Origin: JAZDFC01 sp043808235
GTDB lineage: Bacteria > Bacteroidota > Ignavibacteria > Ignavibacteriales > Melioribacteraceae
Reading direction: 5' to 3'
Length of the DNA stretch: 64,000 nt
Assembly: GCA_043808235.1 (NCBI GenBank)
Contig: JAZDFC010000115.1
Span: 1 to 64,000, forward strand
Part shown: positions 26,335 through 34,645 of the stretch, piece by piece
How positions within the stretch are numbered: the stretch's first letter is position 1
How the letters are laid out: each line of letters opens with the position of its first letter
Notes under the pieces: generated by a model
The model's database searches: none
Told to the model about the DNA's origin: nothing
The model's input: the letters and a program-made list of their open reading frames with translations, nothing else
Program-made: the position numbers and the translations under genes

Positions 26335-27424
26335 ATGAACATCATTGAATTAAAAACCTCGAGGAAGTTATTCTGGTATATTCAAATTCCAGCATGGATA
26401 GTTTTTACTTTCCTTACGTTACTGCTGTATCATGAAAAAACATTTGCAGACGGATTCAATTTATTTTTCCATGTATTCGAATATTTTCTTGGATTTATCG
26501 GCAGCTTGATTTTACGATATATCCTAAAACTCCTAAATCAGAAATCTAAAACCTTATTAACAGTGTCAATCATTATCGTTATTAGTTCAATTGTGTGCGG
26601 ACATTTCTGGCTACTCTCGGCAAATTATTTTTGGGTAGTATTTGCTCAGGGTATATTTACTTTCGATTATATTTTTAATATGACTGTATCAGGCTATACT
26701 TTTCGTTTGTTTTGGATAACATTAATTTACTGTGGCTGGGGTGCATTGTACTTTTTAATTAAAACATGGCTTAGTCTGCAGAATCAAACCGAACAAACAT
26801 TAAAAGCGCAGTCGCTTGTAAAAGAAGCCCAGTTACAGATGCTGCGCTATCAGTTGAATCCACACTTCTTATTTAATTCATTAAACTCAATCGCTGTATT
26901 AATCGATGAGAATAAGGATAAGGCAAAGAGAGATGGTTGCCGATCTTTCCGAATTTTTAAGATACACTTTGATTAGTAAAAATTATGCCGATGTACCTTT
27001 GATTAAAGAAATAACTGCCGTTAAAAGATATCTTGAAATTGAGAAAAAAAGATATGAAGAAAAGCTACAGGTTGAATATAATATTGCTGCAAATGCTGAA
27101 GAGTATGCTATTCCAAGTTTTTTAATTCATCCTTTAGTTGAAAACGCCGTAAAATACGGGATGCGGACAAGTGTGATACCATTGAAAATAATCATAAGCG
27201 CAACAGTTAAAAATGAACAGTTAACAATAACTGTTTCAAATACCGGTAGCTGGGTTGAGCAAAATACACAAAATCCTTTTGGGAATAGTACCTGTACCGG
27301 ATTGGAAAATATACGCAAGCGTCTTGCAAACGCCTATCCTGATTCCCATAGATTAGAAATAATTAAAGTAAAAGATAAAGTAACGGTAATAATTGAAATA
27401 ACAAAAATCCATATTCCAAAATGA
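26335..27424 (+). pseudogene. LytS/YehU-type sensor histidine kinase, frameshifted
   Basis: Two overlapping frames (26335-26976 and 26906-27424) together make one membrane histidine kinase. The first has four to five membrane helices (~residues 13-145) and the His_kinase box 'QLNPHFLFNSLNSIAVLIDEN' with phospho-accepting His177. The second resumes at 'REMVADLSEFLRYTL' and holds 'HPLVENAVKYG' and 'GLENIRKRL' of the ATPase domain. The switch from frame 1 to frame 2 near 26925-26930 (GGCAAAGAGAG) is what one extra A would produce; with GCAAGAGAG the frame reads through as 'KAREMVADLS'. The split separates His177 from the ATP-binding half. Confidence 0.85.
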
Positions 27425-28146
27425 CAATAAAATTCAAAGTGCTGATTGTTGACGACGAACGTCTTGCACGTAAGGATATTCGAAACAAATTGTCGTCCTA
27501 CAATAACATAGAAGTTATTGCTGAAGCCGAAGATGTTGAATCAGCTGCAATAGAAGTAAAAACACATTTACCGGATGTGATATTTCTAGATATACAAATG
27601 CCGGGAAATTTAGGGTTTGAACTGTTGGAGAAAATTCCTCCCGAAACAAAAGTCATTTTCGTTACAGCTTACGATGAATATGCAATTAGAGCTTTTGAGG
27701 TAAATGCACTTGATTATTTATTAAAGCCCATCGAACCGGAACGGCTTGAGCAATCTATATCAAGACTGAGTGAACCCGTTGTTGATCATATAATAAAAGA
27801 GAAAGCACTTGAGTACAGCGATCATTTATTGCTTGTCGTTGATAATCATCTCAAGTTTCTAAAAATTGACTCCATCATCTATATATCCGCATGTGGTAAC
27901 TACACCGAAGTATTTACGGTAAATCATAAAAAATCACTTACACTTAAATCGCTTAAAGAATGGGAAAACCGCCTGCCGGGAAAAAGTTTTTGTCGAATCC
28001 ACAGGTCAACAATAATCAATATTAATTTCATTGATCGGATAGAGGATTGGATGAATTATTCCTACCGCGTTTATTTAAAAGAAATTAAAGAACCCCTTAT
28101 TTTAAGCCGGAGGTACGCTCATAAATTGAAAGAAATTTTTGGATAG
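27421..28146 (+). CDS. LytTR-family response regulator
   Basis: A 241-residue transcription factor, partner of the kinase it overlaps by 4 bp (ATGA). The receiver domain (1-~120) has Asp11/Asp12, phospho-acceptor Asp57 in 'DVIFLDIQMPG', Thr82 ('FVTAYDEYA') and Lys102 ('LLKPIEP'). Residues ~140-240 form a LytTR DNA-binding domain ('YISACGNYTEVFT', 'LPGKSFCRIHRSTIININFIDRIE', 'ILSRRYAHKLKEIF'). The ORF is intact although the kinase is split, so it may respond to another kinase or be an orphan. No LytTR-type direct repeats were recognised upstream. Confidence 0.93.
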   Translation: MTIKFKVLIVDDERLARKDIRNKLSSYNNIEVIAEAEDVESAAIEVKTHLPDVIFLDIQMPGNLGFELLEKIPPETKVIFVTAYDEYAIRAFEVNALDYLLKPIEPERLEQSISRLSEPVVDHIIKEKALEYSDHLLLVVDNHLKFLKIDSIIYISACGNYTEVFTVNHKKSLTLKSLKEWENRLPGKSFCRIHRSTIININFIDRIEDWMNYSYRVYLKEIKEPLILSRRYAHKLKEIFG

Positions 28147-28254
28147 GATAAAAGTGAATTTGGAAATGCACTGCTTTTACTTTATTACGGTGCACAGTTA
28201 TGTCAAATCTTTGGAAGTAAATCGCTTATAGATAAACTAATCTTTAACTGTTAC

Positions 28255-29301
28255 TTACCTCAATCTCGCATGTTCGGTCTCTGCATCCGCAAGTGAAGAA
28301 AAATAACCAACTCGAACACGGAACCAGGTTCCACCTTTTCTCGCTATGTAAGCCTCAACAACAAATGCATTGAATCCTTGCTGTTTCAATTCGGCAGCTT
28401 TACTCTCAGCTACACTTTTATCCTGGTAAGAAGCTACTTGAACACAGTATGAACTTCCGTCAGTCCATATATTATTTTTTGTATTTCTTTCGGAAGAATT
28501 ATTATATGAGCCGTTCGATGTAGTTACCGGTCTTGTGCTTGACGTCGTGTTCGAAGTATTGTTGTTATTAACGTAAGTATTGGTTGCGGGTAAACTGTAA
28601 GTGTTCGCATCGACAAATGTATTTGTCACCGGATCGTAAATTTTTATACCTGAATCAGAAACGTCAGACTGCGTTATCGGTTTTGTTACAAAACTATTAT
28701 TGTTGGAATTTGTATTCGTTGAATTAGTTTTTGGCAAATCCGTTTTTGGCGTTTCGGTTTTCTGAACAACTGATGGTTGATTTGTTGCTGGAGTATTTGA
28801 AGCATCTTCCCACTGCTGGGTTTTGGTACCTGCTGTAACAAGTTCTTCCTCATTTTCAACCGCATTGCTCCTGCTTACATATTCTTCTGCTTTGTCTAAT
28901 ATTGCAACTACTGAAGTGTTGCTCTCAACAGGGAGTGAAAACACATCTTCCTTCCCGGTTACTTGTGGGCTAGATGATTCCCCTATTATCCGATTGTCGT
29001 TATCATAATATAAGGTACCAATTGTAGAGTAACGGCGTGTAAGCGTATTAATAAGGTAGTGCGTTTTTACTTTTGCAACTTTTCCCTGGAGAGATGTAAA
29101 TTCCTTGGGAGATTTATAAATTGTCTGCGTCCATACAGATAATTGGTTATCCTTTATTTTCGTAGTTGATGTATCAAGATATACAATTCTGTCGTCGAGG
29201 TCTTCCAGCAGAACCCATTTAGGATTGGATGTAACCTGGGCAAAATTAAACTCGTGGAATAAAAAGAGCACTAAAAATAAATAAAATACTTTTGCTTTCA
29301 C
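28255..29301 (-). CDS. exported SPOR-domain protein
   Basis: A 348-residue exported protein. The signal peptide is ~residues 1-21 (ending 'NFAQ'). Residues ~25-110 ('PKWVLLEDLDDRIVYLDTSTTKI' and following) resemble the surface-adhesin-E/CNP1-like module. A long Ser/Thr/Asn/Pro-rich linker follows (~155-270). The C-terminal ~75 residues are a SPOR domain ('YCVQVASYQDKSVAESKAAELKQQGF', 'WFRVRVGYFSSLADAE'), which binds denuded peptidoglycan glycan strands. The linker and domain order suggest a cell-wall-anchored envelope protein. Confidence 0.85.
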   Translation of the reverse strand: MKAKVFYLFLVLFLFHEFNFAQVTSNPKWVLLEDLDDRIVYLDTSTTKIKDNQLSVWTQTIYKSPKEFTSLQGKVAKVKTHYLINTLTRRYSTIGTLYYDNDNRIIGESSSPQVTGKEDVFSLPVESNTSVVAILDKAEEYVSRSNAVENEEELVTAGTKTQQWEDASNTPATNQPSVVQKTETPKTDLPKTNSTNTNSNNNSFVTKPITQSDVSDSGIKIYDPVTNTFVDANTYSLPATNTYVNNNNTSNTTSSTRPVTTSNGSYNNSSERNTKNNIWTDGSSYCVQVASYQDKSVAESKAAELKQQGFNAFVVEAYIARKGGTWFRVRVGYFSSLADAETEHARLR

Positions 29302-29523
29302 TTGAATTACCCATCTATTAAACTTGCCGCTATAAAACTACTAATTCTAAGAACTAAAATCATTACTATGGTCAAAAAATATCATGAATCAAGTTGGTGC
29401 AAAAATTGGGATTTAGCATCAAATAAGTCAATCGACTGCTCGATAGATTAAATTACATATATTAGCATACCGATAGCATTAAATTCATTTTACATTCCGA
29501 AAACAATAGCAGTCCTCGTTTTC

Positions 29524-29552
29524 TTGACATTAAATATGGCATGTATTATTTT
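29524..29552 (+). promoter_or_regulatory. candidate sigma70-type promoter for the nuo operon
   Basis: TTGACA at 29524-29529, a 17-bp spacer, then TATTTT at 29547-29552. The -35 is a perfect consensus and the -10 matches four of six. It is placed 24 bp before the nuoA start. Confidence 0.5.
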
Positions 29553-29575
29553 CACCGCGACTTTTTCGGAATGTT

Positions 29576-29983
29576 ATGCTTTCAGAATTTGGAAAAATTT
29601 TTCTTTTTTTAATAGTAGGCGTGTTATTTGTTGCGATTGCTATTTTTATGGCAATATTAATCCGACCTAAGAGACCAACTAAAGAGAAATATCTTACTTA
29701 CGAATGCGGAGAAGACCCGGTTGGAACTCCCTGGGTTAAGTTTAATATTCGATTCTTTGTTGTGGCTTTGATCTTTTTAATTTTCGACGTTGAAGTTGTT
29801 TTGTTGTTTCCCTGGGCTTTGACTTATCAAGAATTTGGCGTATATGGATTTTTAGTAGGAATTATTTTTCTCGTATTACTTGGCATTGGAATGGCCTACG
29901 AATGGAGAAAAGGAGATCTGGAATGGGCTAGACCGAAACCTGAACCTCCTCAATTAAATAAAATTCTGAATTCGAAAACGTAA
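29576..29983 (+). CDS. nuoA: NADH-quinone oxidoreductase subunit A
   Basis: Small membrane subunit of complex I, 135 residues, three membrane helices. Diagnostic blocks are 'YECGEDPVGTPWVKFNIRFFVVALIFLIFDVEVVLLFPWA', containing the conserved Glu/Asp pair in helix 2 and the Cys in the TMH1-2 loop. First gene of nuoABCDHIJKLMN. The C-terminal tail after the last helix (EWARPKPEPPQLNKI) is proline-rich. The 15-bp gap to nuoB supports co-transcription. Confidence 0.96.
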   Translation: MLSEFGKIFLFLIVGVLFVAIAIFMAILIRPKRPTKEKYLTYECGEDPVGTPWVKFNIRFFVVALIFLIFDVEVVLLFPWALTYQEFGVYGFLVGIIFLVLLGIGMAYEWRKGDLEWARPKPEPPQLNKILNSKT

Positions 29984-29998
29984 CATTTTGAGAGTTTA

Positions 29999-30490
29999 AT
30001 GGGGTTATTAGACCGCGAATTTTCTGACAGCAATATAGTAATAGCCAAGACAGACGATTTATTAAACTGGGCAAGACTTTCATCGCTCTGGCAATTAAGT
30101 TTCGGTTTAGCCTGTTGCGCTATTGAAATGATGGCAACATCAGCATCTAATTATGATTTTGACAGATTCGGAGTAATGCCGCGACCCACACCACGTCAAG
30201 CCGATGTAATCATCATATCAGGAACTGTTACACTTAAAATGGCGCTAAGAATTAAAAGGCTCTACGAACAGATGCCAGATCCAAAATATATAATCTCAAT
30301 GGGAAGCTGTGCTAATTGCGGTGGTCCTTACTGGGAACATGGTTACCATGTATTGAAAGGAATTGACCGGATAATTCCGGTTGACGTATTCGTGCCTGGC
30401 TGCCCGCCCCGCCCCGAAGCGCTGCTTGAAGGACTTCTCAAACTGCAGGAAAAAATCAGAAACGAATCACTCACAAAAAAATCCGTATGA
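29999..30490 (+). CDS. nuoB: NADH-quinone oxidoreductase subunit B
   Basis: Carries the terminal N2 [4Fe-4S] cluster next to the quinone site. The 163 residues include 'GLACCAIEMM' with the tandem Cys pair, 'MGSCANCGGPYW', and 'VPGCPPRPEALLEGL', which supply the cluster ligands. 'FDRFGVMPRPTPRQADV' is the conserved helix near the quinone cavity. Full length for the family. It overlaps nuoC by four bases (ATGA). Confidence 0.97.
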   Translation: MGLLDREFSDSNIVIAKTDDLLNWARLSSLWQLSFGLACCAIEMMATSASNYDFDRFGVMPRPTPRQADVIIISGTVTLKMALRIKRLYEQMPDPKYIISMGSCANCGGPYWEHGYHVLKGIDRIIPVDVFVPGCPPRPEALLEGLLKLQEKIRNESLTKKSV

Positions 30491-31017
30491 AAAATCCCGA
30501 AGAAATTTTTGAAATACTGAAAAAAGAATTTACCGAAGACATCATCGCTATTGATACGAAGACACCTACTGAAGCTATCATCACTGCTAATCCTCTTGCT
30601 ATTAATAGAGTAGGATTATTTTTAAAGGATAACGAGGAACTCCTTTTCGATTCCTTGATGAATTTATCCGGAGTTGATGATGCTAATGGTGAAAAGACTA
30701 AAGATGAAGATGGAACCGTTACAATTAAAGGCGGAACTTTGAGTGTCTATTATCATCTTCACTCGACTAAATTAAATCATAAGATTACAATAAAAGTATC
30801 TACAAACCGCGAAGAACCAAAGGTTGAATCTGTAGAATTTGTATGGCGATGCGCCGATTGGCATGAACGCGAAGCATTCGATATGTTCGGAATCATTTTT
30901 CTTAACCATCATAATCTAATAAGAATATTAATGCCTTACGATTGGGAAGCCGGGTATCCATTACGCAAGGATTATAAGAACCCGGAATTTTATCAGGGGA
31001 TGAAAGTTCCTTATTAA
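30487..31017 (+). CDS. nuoC: NADH-quinone oxidoreductase subunit C
   Basis: A 176-residue peripheral-arm subunit (30-kDa homologue). The signature 'WHEREAFDMFGIIF' followed by 'LIRILMPYDWEAGYPLRKDY' is diagnostic. It is separate from nuoD, unlike the fused nuoCD of enterobacteria. An insertion-like acidic stretch (~residues 70-86, DDANGEKTKDEDGTVTIKGG) lies between strands of the N-terminal domain. Confidence 0.95.
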   Translation: MKNPEEIFEILKKEFTEDIIAIDTKTPTEAIITANPLAINRVGLFLKDNEELLFDSLMNLSGVDDANGEKTKDEDGTVTIKGGTLSVYYHLHSTKLNHKITIKVSTNREEPKVESVEFVWRCADWHEREAFDMFGIIFLNHHNLIRILMPYDWEAGYPLRKDYKNPEFYQGMKVPY

Positions 31018-31024
31018 ATGAAAT

Positions 31025-32140
31025 ATGTCTTTACGAACTGAAGAATTAGTACTGAATATGGGTCCGCAGCATCCGTCAACGCACGGTGTGCTTAGACTCG
31101 AACTTGAACTCGAAGGCGAATTAGTAAAAAGAGTAATTCCTCATATCGGGTATCTCCATAGATGTTTTGAAAAACATGCCGAAGCTATGTCGTATCCGCA
31201 GGTTATTCCTTATACCGACCGTCTGGATTATCTATCCTCAATGTATAACAATTTTGGTTATGTTGTAGCTGTGGAAAAACTGCTCGGCATCGAAGTGCCG
31301 GAGCGTGTTCAATATATAAGAGTAATTATGGGCGAACTGCAGAGAATTGCATCGCACCAGGTGGCTTTGGGAACGAATGGTTTGGACCTTGGCGCTTTCA
31401 CTCCATTCCTGTATTTATTCCGCGACCGCGAAAAAATATTGAGTTTGTTCGAAATGACATGCGGCGCCCGCCTTCTCTATAATTATATGTGGATTGGCGG
31501 TTTATCGCACGACCTGCATCCTGAGTTTTTAAGATTAACCGAAGAGTTTATAAAATATTTTCGTCCTAAGATAATTGAATTGAATAACCTGCTTTCCTAT
31601 AATAAAATTTTTATCGACCGTACCGCAAACATCGGGATTCTACCTGCCGATGCTGCTATTAACTTTGGCGCAACCGGACCAAATTTACGGGCAAGCGGAG
31701 TCAATTTCGACATCAGGAAAAATGACCCGTATTCCATTTACGATAGATTCGATTTCGAAGTCCCGGTTGGAAAAGGAACAATGGGAACCGTGGGTGACTG
31801 CTGGGATAGGTATTTTTGCCGCGTACTCGAGATGGAACAAAGTTTAAGAATTATCGAGCAAGCGATTAAACAAATCCCCGAAGGCGATGTTCAATCAGCA
31901 ATTCCAAAAAGAATTAAACCGCCGGTGGGAAGTGTGTATGCAAGAGTTGAAAATCCACGCGGCGAACTTGGTTATTTTATAATCAGCGACGGTTCTTTGA
32001 ATCCGTTCCGTGTAAAAGTAAGGGCGCCTTCGTTTGTTAGTCTTATGGTGCTTAATGAATTATGCAAAGGACATCTCGTTGCGGATGTTGTTGCTATCCT
32101 CGGAAGTATCGATATTGTTTTAGGGGAGATTGACAGATAA
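31025..32140 (+). CDS. nuoD: NADH-quinone oxidoreductase subunit D
   Basis: The 49-kDa quinone-site subunit, 371 residues, derived from the NiFe-hydrogenase large subunit. It starts 'LVLNMGPQHPSTHGVLRLELELEGE', the loop that lines the quinone headgroup site, and continues with 'PHIGYLHRCFEKHAE', 'YTDRLDYLSSMYNN', and ends with the C-terminal 'DIVLGEIDR' common to the family. Both the conserved quinone-binding His (HPSTHG) and Tyr (YTDR region) are visible. Stop overlaps the start of nuoH by one base. Confidence 0.97.
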   Translation: MSLRTEELVLNMGPQHPSTHGVLRLELELEGELVKRVIPHIGYLHRCFEKHAEAMSYPQVIPYTDRLDYLSSMYNNFGYVVAVEKLLGIEVPERVQYIRVIMGELQRIASHQVALGTNGLDLGAFTPFLYLFRDREKILSLFEMTCGARLLYNYMWIGGLSHDLHPEFLRLTEEFIKYFRPKIIELNNLLSYNKIFIDRTANIGILPADAAINFGATGPNLRASGVNFDIRKNDPYSIYDRFDFEVPVGKGTMGTVGDCWDRYFCRVLEMEQSLRIIEQAIKQIPEGDVQSAIPKRIKPPVGSVYARVENPRGELGYFIISDGSLNPFRVKVRAPSFVSLMVLNELCKGHLVADVVAILGSIDIVLGEIDR

Positions 32141-33207
32141 TGTATAAATTCTTAACCGATCTATTAGGAAACGAACTCATTGCAATGGTAATTGCCACTG
32201 CGCTCCCTCTCGTCTTCATCGTGCCTTTCGTAATATTCGGCGTTTTGGCGGAAAGAAAAGTTTCCGCACATATGCAGGATAGATTAGGACCCATGCGGGT
32301 TGGTTGGCATGGATGGCTTCAATGTGTTGCAGACTTTTTTAAATTACTTCAGAAAGAAGACATTGTCCCTTCAGCGACTGATAAAGGATTATATAACGTT
32401 GCACCTTACCTGGTTTTTACGGGAAGTTATATAGCATATGCAGCCCTTCCTTTTTCAAGTGGATATATCGGTTCGAGTGTTGACATTGGATTATTTTATA
32501 TCATTGCTGTATCAAGTCTGGTTGTTGCCGGAATTTTAATGGCTGGCTGGGCATCGAATAATAAGTATTCTTTGTACGGCGCAATGCGTTCGGCTGCTCA
32601 AATAGTCAGCTACGAAATTCCAACTGCGATTGTAATTCTCTCTGTTGTAATGTTTACCGGCACTTTAAGTCTGTCCAAAATCAGTGAAATGCAAACTTCA
32701 TTTTTCTGGAATTGGAATATACTCGGCGGTGCAGATGGCGGCTATACAAAATTTTTAATGATACCGTTTATGCTGATTGCATTTGTACTTTTTTATATTA
32801 GCTCATTGGCTGAGGTTAACCGTACTCCTTTTGATATGCCGGAAGCGGAATCCGAATTAGTTGCCGGATATAACACTGAATATTCCGGTATAAAATTCTC
32901 GATGTTTTTCCTTGCCGAATATGCAAACATGTTTGCCGTTTCTGCAATCGCCGCAACACTTTTCTTCGGCGGATATCAATCACCATTCGGTTATCTCGGC
33001 AATACACTTGGAATTCCTTGGCTCGTTCCATTCGAACAATTATTCTGGTTCTGCATAAAAGGAATTTTCTTTGTATTTGTCCAAATGTGGTTACGCTGGA
33101 CTTTACCCCGCGTGCGTGTTGACCAGCTGATGACTATCTGCTGGAAATATTTAATTCCATACGCGTTTGTAAATCTAATAATTATAGGAATCATTACTCT
33201 TTTGTAA
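32140..33207 (+). CDS. nuoH: NADH-quinone oxidoreductase subunit H
   Basis: A 355-residue membrane subunit that joins the peripheral arm to the membrane arm and forms part of the quinone cavity. Conserved segments are 'AERKVSAHMQDRLGPMRVGWHGWLQ', the charged cytosolic loop 'EVNRTPFDMPEAESELVAGYNTEYSG', and 'RWTLPRVRVDQLMTICWK'. About eight membrane helices. It is followed by a 52-bp gap containing a CCGCC/GGCGG hairpin and a heptamer array before nuoI, the first break in tight gene packing in this operon. Confidence 0.97.
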   Translation: MYKFLTDLLGNELIAMVIATALPLVFIVPFVIFGVLAERKVSAHMQDRLGPMRVGWHGWLQCVADFFKLLQKEDIVPSATDKGLYNVAPYLVFTGSYIAYAALPFSSGYIGSSVDIGLFYIIAVSSLVVAGILMAGWASNNKYSLYGAMRSAAQIVSYEIPTAIVILSVVMFTGTLSLSKISEMQTSFFWNWNILGGADGGYTKFLMIPFMLIAFVLFYISSLAEVNRTPFDMPEAESELVAGYNTEYSGIKFSMFFLAEYANMFAVSAIAATLFFGGYQSPFGYLGNTLGIPWLVPFEQLFWFCIKGIFFVFVQMWLRWTLPRVRVDQLMTICWKYLIPYAFVNLIIIGIITLL

Positions 33208-33229
33208 ATAAACTGAACCGCCGTAGGCG

Positions 33230-33257
33230 GACTGATTACTGAAAACTGTAAACTAAA
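33230..33257. repeat. 7-bp-period array inside the nuo operon (nuoH-nuoI)
   Basis: Heptads GACTGAT, TACTGAA, AACTGTA, AACTAAA sit between nuoH and nuoI, ending three bases before the nuoI ATG. A CCGCC-GTA-GGCGG hairpin lies immediately upstream (33219-33230). No Shine-Dalgarno sequence precedes nuoI, perhaps displaced by the array. Confidence 0.65.
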
Positions 33258-33259
33258 AT

Positions 33260-33814
33260 ATGCGCGAATACTTAAAAAACACATGGCAAGGAATCTGGAC
33301 AGTTTTAATCGGGATGAAGATTACTTTTAAACATCTTTTCGTTCCGGCTGTAACTATCCAGTATCCCGACGTTAAAGTACCGATGGTTGACAGAGTGCGC
33401 AACCGTTTATATGTAAACATGGATGACTGTATCGGCTGCGACCAATGTGCGCGCGCCTGTCCGGTAAGTTGTATCGAAATCGAAACTGTAAAATCACTTC
33501 CTACCGATACGATTGGAACAACATCCAACGGAAAGAAAAAAGCTTTGTGGGTAACCAAGTTTAATATTGATTTTGCAAAATGTTGCTATTGCCAACTCTG
33601 CGTTTTCCCCTGCCCTACAGAGTGCATTTACATGACCGACACATACGAATTTTCGGAATTTGACCGTGACAGCCTTATATATAAATTTGCAACATTAACC
33701 GAAGATGAAGCAAAAGAGAAAAAATCGAACTGGGAAAAATTCCAGGCTGAAAAAGAAGCAAAGAAAGCTGAAGTAAAACCAAAGGAAACTCCAAACACCG
33801 GGGATAACAAATAA
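33260..33814 (+). CDS. nuoI: NADH-quinone oxidoreductase subunit I
   Basis: The 8Fe ferredoxin-like subunit holding clusters N6a and N6b. Two CxxCxxCxxxCP motifs are present: 'CIGCDQCARACPVSC' and 'CCYCQLCVFPCPTEC'. The N-terminal amphipathic part ('NTWQGIWTVLIGMKITFKHL') docks on the membrane arm. The 184-residue length includes a lysine-rich C-terminal tail (KEAKKAEVKPKETPNTGDNK) beyond the family core. With nuoE, nuoF and nuoG missing from the operon, this subunit may be the entry point for electrons. Confidence 0.95.
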   Translation: MREYLKNTWQGIWTVLIGMKITFKHLFVPAVTIQYPDVKVPMVDRVRNRLYVNMDDCIGCDQCARACPVSCIEIETVKSLPTDTIGTTSNGKKKALWVTKFNIDFAKCCYCQLCVFPCPTECIYMTDTYEFSEFDRDSLIYKFATLTEDEAKEKKSNWEKFQAEKEAKKAEVKPKETPNTGDNK

Positions 33815-33816
33815 CA

Positions 33817-34317
33817 ATGGAAATGTACGATTATATATTTTATTTATTCGCAGTGATAACAGTCGTTTCGGCGTTCTTCGTTGTCACTTCGAAAAATATT
33901 GTTCATGCGGCTTTCTTTTTATTATTCACATTCTTCGGAGTTGCAGGAATATACGTTTTACTCGGAGCCGACTTTATCGCCATTGTTCAAATTCTTGTAT
34001 ATGTCGGCGGAATCTTAATCCTTCTTCTCTTTGGTGTGATGCTAACAAATAAGATTACAAATGTAGAAATCAAGAGCGGTACAATTCACGTTATCCCGGC
34101 TGTAATCGGAGTCGGAATCTTCGCAGCTTTCGTGGTTACTACTATGCTGCGAACCGAATGGAAATCGAATCCCGGCGAAATTCCTATTACAACAACATAT
34201 TCTTTGGGAAGAGCCTTATTAACTGATTATGTACTGTTTTTCGAATTACTGGGAATTTTACTTTTAATCGCTTTGATTGGCGCAGCAATGATTGCTCGCC
34301 GCGGAAAGGAAGAATAA
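33817..34317 (+). CDS. nuoJ: NADH-quinone oxidoreductase subunit J
   Basis: A 166-residue membrane subunit with five helices. 'NIVHAAFFLLFTFFGVAGIYVLLGADFIAIVQILVYVGGILILLLFGVML' contains helix 3 with the conserved pi-bulge region and the VQILVYVGGI signature. The helix 4-5 linker (VTTMLRTEWKSNPGE) is a normal length. It starts 2 bp after the nuoI stop. Confidence 0.95.
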   Translation: MEMYDYIFYLFAVITVVSAFFVVTSKNIVHAAFFLLFTFFGVAGIYVLLGADFIAIVQILVYVGGILILLLFGVMLTNKITNVEIKSGTIHVIPAVIGVGIFAAFVVTTMLRTEWKSNPGEIPITTTYSLGRALLTDYVLFFELLGILLLIALIGAAMIARRGKEE

Positions 34318-34327
34318 AAGAGGTTAT

Positions 34328-34642
34328 ATGACATTCGAAGTTGGAATCAATCATTTCCTTGTTGTCAGCGCCCTGTTGTTTTCGCTGGGTATTTACGGAA
34401 TCGTAACGCGCAAAAATGCGGTGATGGTTTTAATGGGCGTTGAATTGGTTTTGAATTCGGCTAACATAAATTTTATAGCTTTTTCAAGATATGGAAATTT
34501 CGGACTCAGCGGACAGATAACGGCTTTGTTCGTAATTATACTTGCTGCAGCCGAAGCCGCAATTGCATTGGCAATTGTTCTGAATATTTACAAGACATTT
34601 TCACACGTTAATATTGACGAAATCGATAATTTAAAAGAATAA
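34328..34642 (+). CDS. nuoK: NADH-quinone oxidoreductase subunit K
   Basis: A 104-residue MrpC-like membrane subunit with three helices and the two conserved Glu residues, one in 'VLMGVELVLNSANINF' and one in 'AAAEAAIALAIVL'. The start is the ATG at 34328 with AGAGG upstream. A longer frame begins at 34292 inside nuoJ, but its extra 12 residues (MLAAERKNKRGY) are not part of the family. The 3-bp gap to nuoL supports coupling. Confidence 0.95.
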   Translation: MTFEVGINHFLVVSALLFSLGIYGIVTRKNAVMVLMGVELVLNSANINFIAFSRYGNFGLSGQITALFVIILAAAEAAIALAIVLNIYKTFSHVNIDEIDNLKE

Positions 34643-34645
34643 TCA

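Noticed and set aside
26921..26930. Programmed ribosomal frameshift in the LytS-like kinase
   Set aside because: AAAGAGAG is not a canonical slippery site for the shift needed, no stimulatory hairpin was seen, and a single extra A explains it more simply.
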